DNA of 64,000 bases. It comes from Marisa cornuarietis (Eukaryota; Mollusca; Gastropoda; Architaenioglossa; Ampullariidae). This document shows, piece by piece, positions 34,395 through 45,128 of the stretch (the first letter of the stretch is position 1; each line of letters begins with the position of its first letter). Below the pieces are notes generated by a model. It was given only the letters and a program-made list of their open reading frames with translations, was not told where the DNA came from and made no database searches. The stretch is taken from the NCBI GenBank assembly GCA_004794655.1, contig SMMW01000145.1, positions 564,501 through 628,500 on the forward strand, written 5' to 3'. The position numbers were made by a program, and so were the translations under genes.

Positions 34395-37300
34395 AATTGA
34401 CAGTTATGGTTCTCAAGCCTCTATATAATGTCATGCGGCAGTTCTATCTATCTACACTAGTATACGTACAGCGTGCGCCAACACTCTTCAAGGTAGTAAG
34501 AGACTGATAAATGACCAGCCTAGCCACACTTTGGTGTGCCTGAAGTCAAATAGGTCTCACCAAACCAAAATAGCCAGAATGAGGCTTAACGGAGAATACT
34601 TAACAAGATTTAAAGACCCCCCCCCCCCATCATGTGCCCGTGGGGATAGAGTTAATTAGCACCCAGCCAGGGTCGCCGAGAGCTAGCACGTGCCCCGGGA
34701 CAGACGGCTCTCCGGGCCCCTTGTAATTGCAATCGTAAATTATTTTCCCAGTATATAATAATATGTTTACAATTCGATTGTCAATATCTACATTTCATTC
34801 AGTAACGAAATATAGACTGCAAACATTAGAACACGTGAACTATGATCTACATCACTACTTGACATCAAATTGTTTACACGTGAGTGGTTATAGTAAATGA
34901 GAAAAAATGATGTTGAAGGATCAAACGTGTAGTACCCCGCTCCATAGAAAACCTCCCCAGGGTAAGATCGAAGGCCTGTTAGGTCAACAGCGATGTCAAA
35001 AACTCGACAGATTCGTTAATACCCTCATTTTAAAAAAGTGTTTGCTGCTACGAACAGCAGATCGAGCGCATCTGTTGTCTCTTTTATCAACTTACATAAC
35101 AAAGGAGGCAAACACGCAGCACCAATACAAAGTCCCTTCCTATATTTAATTTATTTATTCCTTTTATAGAAACGCACTGAAACGTTTCAGGTATATTTAC
35201 TAAACTCTTGATAAATAATGACTTTCATGACTGTCGCAACTCACTCACTCACTCACTCACTCACTCACTCACTCACTCACTCACTCACTCACTCACTCAC
35301 TCACTCACTCACTCACTCACTCACTCAGACTTCGGGTTCAATAAAAACACTACGATCATGGCCCTGGAGAGAGAGAAGGAAGGAAAGAGAAAGAGAGCAA
35401 AGTTCTACACTTGAACTGCAGACATCCAAAGTACTGCAGAGGATTTAATTCCCCCGTCCTGCCATCATTAGGTTTATCACACCATCTATTTATGGAAATG
35501 GTTAGTTCAGTTTTCCACGTGTGCTTCTGACTGCTTGACCAGAAAGAATCTTTCTCGTGCCTCTATCATATGCAGATGTTTGTGACCCCGTATTTGACAC
35601 TGAAATAACAGAAATAACTATACAATACTAGTGAGTACAACAGCATCCACGACTAACGTACGGACTACTCAACTCAAGAGAGAGGAAGAGTACAGTACCC
35701 TCACAGTGCCCATCAATCAAAACACTGAGAAAATAAGTGACTTATCGAGTAAGTGAGTACTTGAGTGATTGAGTAAGTATTCATTTATGTTGACAATGGC
35801 AAGAACTATTAGAGACATCGGAGATTTGTTCAATCACTCTCACCTGTACATTGTTTTCATCACTACTGTATCTTTTTCTTGCATGCACTCTTAAACGAAC
35901 ACACCTCGCTCAATTATTTCAAGACTTGTAATTTAATTTCTCTTTATCACTCCTGAAAATAACAATAACTATTTTAATAGTATAAAATGACAATTAATTC
36001 GTCTCCTCATATATAGAGACACAACTTGAGTACTGATTGATTAAACACAGTGGTCAGAATTGTAACAGTCACAACTAAGCTGGTCTGGTTCACCCAACAC
36101 GCCTCTCCAACATCGTCCTTCAGGAGTCTAACTATAGGTGTCGATACAGAGATGAACGAAGAACATTTAGGGTAACCAACATAAAAGAATAAACTAGCTT
36201 TAATAACCATGAAAGACCGGACAAGACAAGTCTAATTAACGAACCTCGTCACCCACAGTGCATGACCCAGCACGTACTGTATGTTGGAATGTAACGAAAA
36301 CAAACCAGAGAGAGAGAGGAACTAAAACATTTCCTAGATAACTATAGACTGGGGTTAAACCTTAGTAACTGCCTCAACCCACCTAAACAAATATGGAGTA
36401 GTGTCACTATAGTGGCAGCAATAGTAACAAACCACCCAAACTCTACATTAATATATAGGGCCAAAACAGGATAACATATATAGTCATCTACATGATACAA
36501 ATCTAGAAAGCTCAAAAAGTAGAGTATTTCATGGAACCCAGTAAAGTGAGTAAACCACCACAACACACCACCACGGCGGACGTGGCAGAACCCTTGAGCA
36601 CTGATAGCCAGAAGCAGCAGCAGCAGCACTGTACACCACCCTGCAAACTCTTAGAATAACAACGGGTAAAGAGAGTACAAACACAGGACACCACCCTGCA
36701 AACTCGGCAAACCTAGACACCAACAAAACAGAGGGCACAAACAAGAGTAAATAACACTTCTGGCGCCACAAAAACAGCAACCCTTCCCCCCGCACCTCTC
36801 CAATCGCCCCACACCCTTACCTACCTCCCCAACACACACATTCCCCAAAGACCCCATCCCCCACAGTGCGAAATCACCGAGAGGTGAAAGCACTTTCCCT
36901 TTCAAAATCAACAACAACAACAACAACAACAACTCTTCAAAACAGGGGGTTAGCGTCAAGGTGGTGGAGCTTCCCTTGTCTGTTTACCGGAGCACCACCG
37001 GCTTTCTAACGCATGTTTTATCTTCCATTTCTTATGCTTTTTACCTGACACTAGTGAAAATCTTTCAGTAGCCTAGCAAGATGCGTGGCTTTGGTGGGAG
37101 GCAAACTCCATGCTGACAGTTAACGACCTTCACATTCTTGCCTCCTCAGTAGTAGTTTGTTGTTGTTTTTTTTTAAGATGACTGATGCCCTCCCATCCGC
37201 CCGCCTCGGTTCCTATACACCACTGTTTTATTGCAGTAGCCAGTTACACAATTTTATTAATCCGCTTTCGGTTACACCCTAGACGCCTACTAATCTCACA

Positions 37301-37573
37301 ATCAAGCGCTTAATTTAAAAAGATAACTTGCTACTAAGAAATTATTTTTTTAATGGAAAGATATGCTGCACAACAATAAATTATTTGAAAAAGTCTTTGT
37401 TTAGCGAGACAAATCCCTTTTCTTCCCTGAGTTGATAACTTTTTATCGAGGGGAAAGACGGCTCATTTGTAATATGCGTGGAGGAGCAGTATAGAACTAC
37501 AATAGTTATGAAGGGAATACAAAATGCATATCATAAATCGCAGTGTGTATGCAAGAAAATAACAAAAAACACG
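34395..37573. other. Intergenic DNA with (TCAC)n at 35239-35327; no gene recognised
   Basis: The ACTC tetranucleotide tract is perfect over about 88 bp. Minus-strand frames at 36.3-36.96 kb are Leu/Val-rich, overlapping and low-complexity (translations of CAG/CAA tracts), and are not credible genes. A 17-bp phrase ACACCACCCTGCAAACT occurs twice (near 36635 and 36690). Confidence 0.4.
35239..35327. repeat. (TCAC)n microsatellite
   Basis: About 22 perfect tetranucleotide units. Two overlapping plus frames read it as Thr-His-Ser-Leu repeats, which is not protein evidence. Confidence 0.97.
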
Positions 37574-37645
37574 TGGAGATGCCGGGGATCGAACCCGGGG
37601 CCTTTCACATGCAAAGCGAACGCTCTACCACTGAGCTACATCCCC
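37574..37645 (-). tRNA. tRNA-Ala (UGC)
   Basis: Base-for-base identical over 72 nt to the UGC gene at 34323-34394, with anticodon TGC, the G3:U70 pair and an intact T-loop. A T6 run follows on the minus strand. Flanking DNA is unrelated to the other copies, so the identity is confined to the tRNA. Confidence 0.95.
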
Positions 37646-38281
37646 AAGTACTTACGCCGTCCAAACAATTTATTGTATGGTTGATATCGTATGGTTCCCT
37701 GTTAATGCACAACCTGGAAAAACAAAATTTGCAAAGATACACTACCACTTAAATGCATATCTTTCCGCGTTCGTCTAGCTGTCCTTTGATTATAATCAAT
37801 ATATTAAGGACCTTTAGCGTTGTAATATATATTGCTTCCTGTTTGATATGTTTATGAGAGGGATGATATAGGCCTAGATTATTTTTGTGCTCAGCTTTAG
37901 GTTGGGTTAATTATTGAATACCATTCTTGCATGGGGGCCATCAAAACTAATTTTTAAATGTTTTTATAACATCTGCTTGAAAGGTTAGAGATGCTTACGT
38001 TGATGAAATCTACTCTAGAATTTATACTTCCCTGTTAATTGAGAAACAATAATTGTGCATGCAATTAAGTACCTTCGATTAATAAAAGCTATTTTTAGCA
38101 GATGCGTTGTTTATTAGGCATGTTCGAAATAAACAACATAACATTGATGTTCCTGTTTTCTGAGCATGCATCTGCACCTTCCGCTTTGAGATATTTTGCA
38201 ATAAGTATGGTCATCATACCAATTTTACCATCAGAATCCAGTCAAGTCGAGGATCGACTCTCACAACATCTCTATCAAAAC

Positions 38282-38515
38282 ATTTAATAATAATAATAAT
38301 AATAGTGAAGATTTTTAAAGCGCATATTCACACTCATAGAGAGCATGCTCTTAGCGCTTAAAACGAGGAAGAGACGTGGACTAAGTAGACACAGAACACA
38401 GGGGGACGAAAGAAAACGACAGTACTGACGAAACAGAAAACATTGAAAGGCATCAAGTAACAGGAACAGAAAAATATAGTGATTCTGCGAGAAAGATGGG
38501 TAAAGTAGCATTTAA
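38282..38515 (-). mobile_element. LINE 3' UTR copy with (ATT)n tail
   Basis: On the minus strand the segment contains GCAGAATCACTATATTTTTC, TGTTACTTGATGCC, AAGCGCTAAGAGCATGCTCT and CTATGAGTGTGAATATGCGC, then a tail of ATT repeats. It aligns word by word with 40.3-40.48 kb on the plus strand, so the two form an inverted pair of one LINE family. No coding part is retained. Confidence 0.75.
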
Positions 38516-38722
38516 TCTCTGCGCAGAGGCTGCCCACCCAACGTATAGCTGTTACTAACACTGGCAAAATGAAGATGTTCCACGTTACTTATTCATTAGT
38601 CAAAACAAAAATTAATCCCGGTCAATTAGACTATTCCCATCTTTGTATAACTTCTAAATTTTCTCTCTTATGATTTTAATGTCTATATTTTGTAATAATG
38701 TAGTATTTCGCTTTCTTCTGCC

Positions 38723-38723
<1 letters not shown>

Positions 38724-38787
<64 letters not shown>
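38724..38787. repeat. (TG)n microsatellite
   Basis: Perfect dinucleotide run of about 32 units. Confidence 0.97.
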
Positions 38788-38789
<2 letters not shown>

Positions 38790-39142
38790 CTTAGAGATAT
38801 ACGTGTAGTAATTATTTCGTGTAAGAAACAATTTCAATCTCAGGTACTTGAATCTGAAATTTGGGGGGTTTTAAAGTTTTGTAAGAATTTCTGATAATGT
38901 GTCTAAACATTCAGTAATCCACGTTGTCTGTATTTGTCTCTAAAAATTCATTATCTTTAAAACTGTTCATCAAATGTGGTTTTAAATGAAGGGCAAAACG
39001 CTTTGTTAGAAATGTTATTATGCTGTAAAACATCATTTTTAGCAACTATTTCGGTCATCTCAAACAGTTTTCCCACCAACATTTATACTCATGTAAACAC
39101 GTCAGGCATCACAGTTTTCAAATAGAGTGAATAAAAAAAACA

Positions 39143-39214
39143 TGGAGATGTCGGGGATCGAACCCGAGGCCTTTCACATGCAAAGCGAACGCTCTACCAC
39201 TGAGCTACATCCCC
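39143..39214 (-). tRNA. tRNA-Ala (UGC), T-stem variant
   Basis: A 72 nt cloverleaf with anticodon TGC, the G3:U70 pair and a following T8 run on the minus strand. It differs from the other UGC genes at two T-stem positions that face each other: the outer pair C49:G65 is T49:A65 here. The compensatory change keeps pairing and argues for selection on structure. Confidence 0.94.
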
Positions 39215-40004
39215 AACTTGTTCACAATGTGACAACCGTTGCCTACATGGAGACACGTACTCTACTCGACGACTAATAGGCGCAGTGGACAAAGTGAAAT
39301 GAAATTAAATCATGGTTACAACAATGTCACTATATCTTTGGGAACGGCTTTCTTACAGAGTTACAGACGAAGGCCATTACAAAAATGGTGACCGAGTATA
39401 GGCGGAGTGATGTGTAGATACTGCATGATGGCAGTCCGCTTCTGCTGATGTGTGCTTACCCGAGTCGGACACATTGTAACCGATGCGAAAAACAAAAAAA
39501 CACAAAGAACTAGTGAAATATCCTTTTCACTCGGTTCTTTAAAGGCAGTTAATTAACGGCACACAACTCGATCTGCACCCGCCATTAATATAACCCGGTT
39601 TCAAGAAAACTAATTAAACTATCCCTATCACCAGTTTATCAAGGTAGCTCATTAACGCCATATCTCCATACCCACGACCCACCGCTAAAATAAACCGATG
39701 AAAAAAATCCAAAATATCCCTGTCACTCAGTTCACTACTCCTCCCCCACCCCTCTGTGAACAATGGCTCCTACCCGAGCCTCGCTCCCCTCTGTTCAACA
39801 GAATCGACTGAACTATGACGTATTTCCGTTAGTCTATAAGAAAGTACAGCTGAACTTTGATCACTAAATAAAGTGATTGAAAAAGAGCTTTAAAAGATTT
39901 TTACATTTTTCTTCAAAGTGAATTCTGCATGATACAATTTTATAAACTTCATTCTCACCAATATTATTTGTAGCAGTCATGCATCGCACTATACGAGGAT
40001 TTCA

Positions 40005-40476
40005 TATTCTCTCCCTTTCCATATCCGCCATCTTCCTACAACTGAATCCTTCAAATCTGCACTAAAAACGCACCTCTTCCTTGAGCATTACTCCTAACAC
40101 AGTCCACACAACAGTGGCGTAGGAACAGGGGGGCAAGGGGGGGGGGCAGCCGCCCCCCCCAAAAAAAAGATGCTGGGAAGGCAAGAATGTGAACGTAATT
40201 CATTGTCAGCATGGACCTTGCCCCCCCCCCCCAAAGCCGAGCATCTTCCTACGCCACTGCACAATGCTCCTCCTTCTTACCCTCCCCACTTCTGCTCTTG
40301 CTACTTGTCTCCCCATCTTTCTCTGCAGAATCACTATATTTTCTATGTTCTGTTACTTGATGTCTTTTTGTGTTTTCCATCTTTGTTTTCTGTTTGTCTC
40401 TTCCTTGTTTTTAAGCGTTAAGAGCATGCTCTCTATGAGTGCAAATATGCGCTATACAAATCTTCATTATTATTAT
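40005..40476 (+). mobile_element. LINE 3' end (RT C-terminal end, 3' UTR, ATT tail)
   Basis: From about 40019 one frame reads HIRHLPTTESFKSALKTHLF then LEHYS and a stop at about 40098, the classic extreme C-terminus of Jockey/CR1/L2-like reverse transcriptases (FKSALKTHLF). After an inserted MITE, the 3' UTR resumes at about 40265 and ends with AAGCGTTAAGAGCATGCTCT, ATATGCGCTATACAAATC and ATT repeats. The same 3' UTR is at 38.3-38.5 kb in inverse orientation. Confidence 0.75.
40112..40259. mobile_element. hAT-like MITE, 148 bp, inside a LINE
   Basis: Perfect 14 bp terminal inverted repeats: CAGTGGCGTAGGAA at the left and TTCCTACGCCACTG at the right. It is flanked by CACAA at 40107-40111 and 40260-40264. 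The interior consists of G- and C-runs that can fold back on each other. No ORF is credible. The ends resemble hAT termini, though the visible duplication is 5 bp rather than 8 bp. Confidence 0.8.
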
Positions 40477-40897
40477 ATGTGACAGCCACTGAGGCCAGCG
40501 GAAGTTTGTAGGCAGCCATTTACCACTTCCTTTCAATGGCGACAGGCAATTTTTGGTGATGTCAGGACGTCACTGAGTGCAAAGTCTGTAAAATTGGAAA
40601 AAAATTTTGTTGTAAAAAAAAGGAAAGCGGAGAAAAAAACACACGTGTAAGCAGCATGTCAAATCATTGACTATTTTGTACAATTTTCATCAGAAGTCAT
40701 TTCTCTTATAAACTGGAAAACTTATTGCAGCCTAAGACTGGTTGTGAAATCAGAACAGACTCATTAGATAGTATCTGGTTAAGACATCGACAGTCAAGTC
40801 CTTTAATTATAATGAATGTCGTAGTGTCTCCTGCCTCACTTCTTTCATAAAAGTTAACTCGTTTTTGCCAGTGTGTTCCTCTTCTCTTTTCTTAATT

Positions 40898-41082
40898 GGG
40901 TGGTCTGGTGGCGCAATGGTTAGCGCCTGTTCAACAATACAGTGAGTGTTGGCTGTCCTGGGTTCAACTCTCGTCTCGGGCACGCTGTTCTTTCTCTGCA
41001 GGTGGCATCTGTTTACAGGGCTGGCTGCCTTGCTGTGATATAGCCTCAGTTACTGACGGCGTAAAACAACAATCCCTCCTCC
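40898..41082 (+). mobile_element. tRNA-derived SINE, copy 1
   Basis: A 185 bp element starting GGGTGGTCTGGTGGCGCAATGG with an A-box-like GTTAGCGCC and B-box-like GGGTTCAACTC. The body is GGCACGCTGTTCTTTCTCTG, ATCTGTTTACAGGGCTGGCT and GGCGTAAAAC. It is flanked by a perfect 10 bp direct repeat, TTTCTTAATT, at 40888-40897 and 41083-41092. It shares the same body with the copy at 50.8 kb. Confidence 0.85.
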
Positions 41083-41114
41083 TTTCTTAATTTGATTGCT
41101 CCGCCGCTAAGCCA

Positions 41115-41117
<3 letters not shown>

Positions 41118-41202
<85 letters not shown>

Positions 41203-41203
41203 T
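41118..41203. repeat. (TG)n(AG)n microsatellite
   Basis: About 34 TG units followed by AG units. It lies next to the SINE. Confidence 0.96.
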
Positions 41204-42040
41204 GTTGGGGAGAAAGAGAGATGGTTCAAAAGCCAGAGGTCGGAGGTGTTCTCTTAGAACTAAATCGATATATTGAGTACACATTGTCTAGCACTCCTTT
41301 AGTCCACAACCGACCTGTTCTGGATGTGACGTACGTGCGTGAACGTTTTTGAACGGCGAATAAATAAACACAACTTTCAAGCAACAGTCTGTGCATTAAA
41401 CTTTCCGGTTGTTTTGGTTTGAGTACAATCTGCAGCGCCAACTATGAAATCGTTTGGCTAATTCATCACCGATGCCTACGACAAAACGTAAATGATGCCC
41501 TTCCTCTGCTTTGTGAGAAGAGTTGCCTACCACCCTCGCAAAGAAGGCAGCAAGATTTGGATACAAGTTGTCCGAACAGAGACACTGGTCCGAACCATAG
41601 AACAAAGAGTTGCCACAGCTCGGAGGGAGCTTACGTGACCAGAGAAGTGGATTATAAATCCCAACAGTTGGTCAGCGCTTCTGCGCAGTGGGTGGTCAGA
41701 CCCTGGGCGCTGGGCGGTTGTTCATTTGACATGAGATCCATGCAGGGTGTAGATGTGGGTGAGGTGGGGAGAGGGCCACCCTCATACCCGCGCTTTTCTC
41801 CGATAAGCCCTCGTTGCAAGGAGGGACACAGGCTGGTAGTTGTCCTTCCCCGAGGAGCCAGGCCGAAGACGTTGAGCACATCTCACTGCAGGCACGCTGA
41901 CATCACGCCGTACTCAGTCTGGAAGCTCCAGGGGTGTGAGTTGTCTTTCCTTCGACTGGTGAATAGTCCACTGCAGTCCAGTCCAGTCCACGACAGCTTG
42001 CACTGGAAGACGACAGCTGTGTGAACTGCGTGACAACACA
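41204..42040. other. Upstream region of the FLYWCH gene
   Basis: A 201-codon plus frame at 41419-42024 is open but has no recognised motif. It is followed by a stop and lies in a different frame from the FLYWCH start at 42041, so I treat it as 5' flank or UTR. No clear core promoter word was seen. Confidence 0.35.
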
Positions 42041-45000
42041 ATGGACAGCAACGCTGGAATTACGGCAGGTTCAGAAGCCAGGTATGGCCTGACTGCGTTA
42101 GGAAACCCTTGCTTGCTTGTGGATGACCAAAGATTTTTTAAGAGAACCACTAAAAGGACAGGACGCATTCTGTGGAAATGTGCACGAAATTTAGACACGC
42201 ACTGCAAAGCCCTCATCGAGACGGAGGGAGATCGGTGAGCAGCGTTTAATAACCTCTGTGTGTGTGTGTGTCTCGCTTACTCTCTAGCTGTCGTTTGTCT
42301 GTAATACAGAATGAAAACCAGAAAAGAGTAGTAGAACTTGGTGTATGCACACGAAAGGGCGGAGGGGGAGAGAGGGGAAATTACTAAGGCTACGTCACGG
42401 CCTGACGAAAGGATGATAACGAGCAACGAAGAAACTAGACTTGTTCCTTGTGAGAGAGTGGCAGCAACTCCTCAGTTGACAAAGCTTGCATCGCTTGAAA
42501 GTGGTTCGTGCTTTGAAGACGGGCGGATGAAAGAAAGAGTGTGTGTGTGAGAAAGAGAGAGAGAGAGAGTGTGTGTGTTGAGGAGGGGGGGGTGAGAGGA
42601 AGACAGACTTGATGGAAGAAGGAGGGTGTCTGAAAGTATTGAGTGTAAACAGACGACATGTGACAGGCAAGTCGGAGAATGATGCTGGGACAATGCCATA
42701 CACGGAGCACAGCACGTGCCCTAAACATCGTGTACTGTAATGTTGTCGCTGCGACTAAACGTGGTGTCAACAATAAACAAGTCTCAAGATTAGGTGGGAG
42801 TGTGAGACTGACCTGATGTCTGTGTACAGCTTCACTGTCCTGTGCTGGTCTGTGTATGTGTGTGCTTAGGGCCGCCGATCTTACAGAAGATTCTTTTTAA
42901 TTTTTTAATTCCACAGCTACAGTTCTTTTTTTATAATATTAGTCATATGCACTGTTCGGGTAATTTATTATTGTAGGACTTCTTTGCTGTTACAATATTT
43001 ATGTACATTGTTTTTTGATGATGGAAAATATCGTGTGTAGGCCTGTGATGGGGAATAATAATAATAATAATTTCTTGTTATTACTCAAACAGAAAGGGTC
43101 TCACACACTAAGTACGAAATGCTTACAAAAAGGAAAATATTGTCTATTGATGACAGTTAATTATAAAAATTGTCTATTGGTGACAGCCAAGTATAAAACA
43201 TGTCTAACGATGCCAGCCAAGTCTAAAATTTTTGTCTACTGGTGACATTCATGTATAAAAAGTTGTCTGTTGGTGACCCTCAAGTATACAAATTTTGTCT
43301 ATTGACAGTCGGGCATAAAAAATTTTTTTGTCCAACTGATGAGAATTAACGAACATTTTTTTTTAGAAAAAGCGTATATCTATGTAATTTATAACATTGA
43401 AGAGCGCAGCCATAAGTGTAAATGTCAAGGGTCAAACAGACTCGTAACAGTAACGAGGGGAAATTAAAAATATTCGTGACTGCAGAGCGTGACAGTTTGC
43501 GCAGTTGGTTCCCGTTTAGAGTGCACACTTTGTCTAACTGATGACTATCCAGTTTTGTCTCATTGATGATAATACAAGTACAAATTCTAATTTAATTCGT
43601 GGCTATAATCCGGCCAAATAACAATTTGTAAACCTTCCAAAGTCTACTTATTTCATAACTATACAGAATATACTGCATTGTGCAAAGAAACCGCCGCCCA
43701 AAACTGCAGAATGTTGAAGGTTTTGTGTTTTATGCTGTTTACAGTGTAGTCCTCGTTGACAGCAACCACAACCATCCCACAGGTCCATCACCGACATCCA
43801 CTATACTCCGACAGGTGTGGGAATTTCGCTTTTATTTCACTGTGTTTACCTTGTCTGACGTTTGTGTAATCTGTTACCGAAATGTCTATAATGTAGAGGT
43901 AGTTGTATCAGAAGTCCACTATAGAACCTCTTTGACTGTTGGTGCATTTCTTGTGACATGTGTTGTTAGCGCACCACTGTTTGATGTTAGTGCCTGCTCA
44001 CTGTCACAATGTGGTAATGTTGCAAGCGCTACCGGACTGAGGATAGCCTAGTCCCAGATCCCATAATAGTAATAATAGTAATGTTTTAACCATTTGCCAC
44101 TGTGCCAGGTGAAGGTACCAAAGTCCGAAGCCAGCAGAAAACGAATGTGGAACCAGAGCCGAGAGAAATTCTCAGTTGTCAGACGAAAAGGACAGGAAAA
44201 CATCGCGAAGAATGTGACCAAAAGCAAGAAGAAAACACACACAGCAGTTTCGAGAAAGAAAAATGAACAGCTGACAAAAGGACTGACGAACAACAGTCGA
44301 ACTAGGCTAAAGAGTTCGGAGAGGACAGTACTAACAGTCCCGACTACAGACAGAAGTAAGGACATCAGTATAAAGTCCGAGGGCAGCCAGAATGCAACAG
44401 AAAGTGAAAGCACAGTAATGTCAGACGAGGAACGAGAAGACAAATTGAAAACTGATGAAAAGCCAGAGGTGGCTGACACACGGAAGTCTATTACTCGACA
44501 AACGAAAGACTTAAGACAAACAAGGAGAATGCAGTCAGTCAATATTCTCCAACAAGCCCAGGAGCAGCTAGTAAGAAAGGTTGGTACCTCAAAAAAACAG
44601 ATATTGAGTTATCTGTACCAATACCAACATTTTACCTTTACCTTCCATATTCTTGAAAGCTTTACTACACAACGGATAGACTGTCACGTGTTTGGTACCT
44701 GCTGTGCTTTTGTACTTTACCTGAGTTTGAGTCTCCTCGCTCTCTCGCTCTCTCGCTCTCTCTCTCCCGCTCTCTCGCTCTCTCCGCCTCTCGTCTGATC
44801 GAGACTTCTACGCAAACAATTCAAACACCACTCTCAGTCATCGCTTTTTCTCCGTAAGCTGTGGAATTTTCTTCCTTTCCACACGGGACAGTCTCACTCG
44901 ATCAGTTTTCAAATCGCCCCTCCACTTACACTCTTCCCTAAAGTATTTTCGTCAACTCATGAATGTACTGTTATGTGCTTATTCTCTTTATATGTTGGCT

Positions 45001-45067
45001 TGTTATTCCCAGTGTGAATGGCTGTTAGCTTACCTTTGATTCCAAAGTTAGGAACCTTACTACTACT

Positions 45068-45128
<61 letters not shown>

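Noticed and set aside
34618..34730. Partly inverted GC-rich segment (CAGGGTCGCCGAGAGC ... GGCTCTCCGGGCCCC)
   Set aside because: Suggestive of a MITE end, but the termini do not form clean inverted repeats and no target-site duplication was seen.
36342..36959. Leu/Val-rich minus ORFs that could be read as membrane proteins
   Set aside because: Low-complexity translation of CAG/CAA and ACC-rich DNA with several overlapping frames; no gene-like structure.
34322..37684. Plus-strand ORFs beginning MEMPGIEPGAFHMQSERSTT
   Set aside because: They are the reverse complement of the tRNA-Ala genes, a frequent annotation artefact.
41419..42024. 201-codon plus ORF just upstream of the FLYWCH exon
   Set aside because: Different frame from the FLYWCH start, ends in a stop before it, no recognisable motif, and minus-strand frames overlap it.
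44048..44542. 164-codon minus ORF and the equivalent minus ORFs at 46.3-47.1 kb
   Set aside because: Antisense shadows of the Lys/Ser-rich FLYWCH tail exons.
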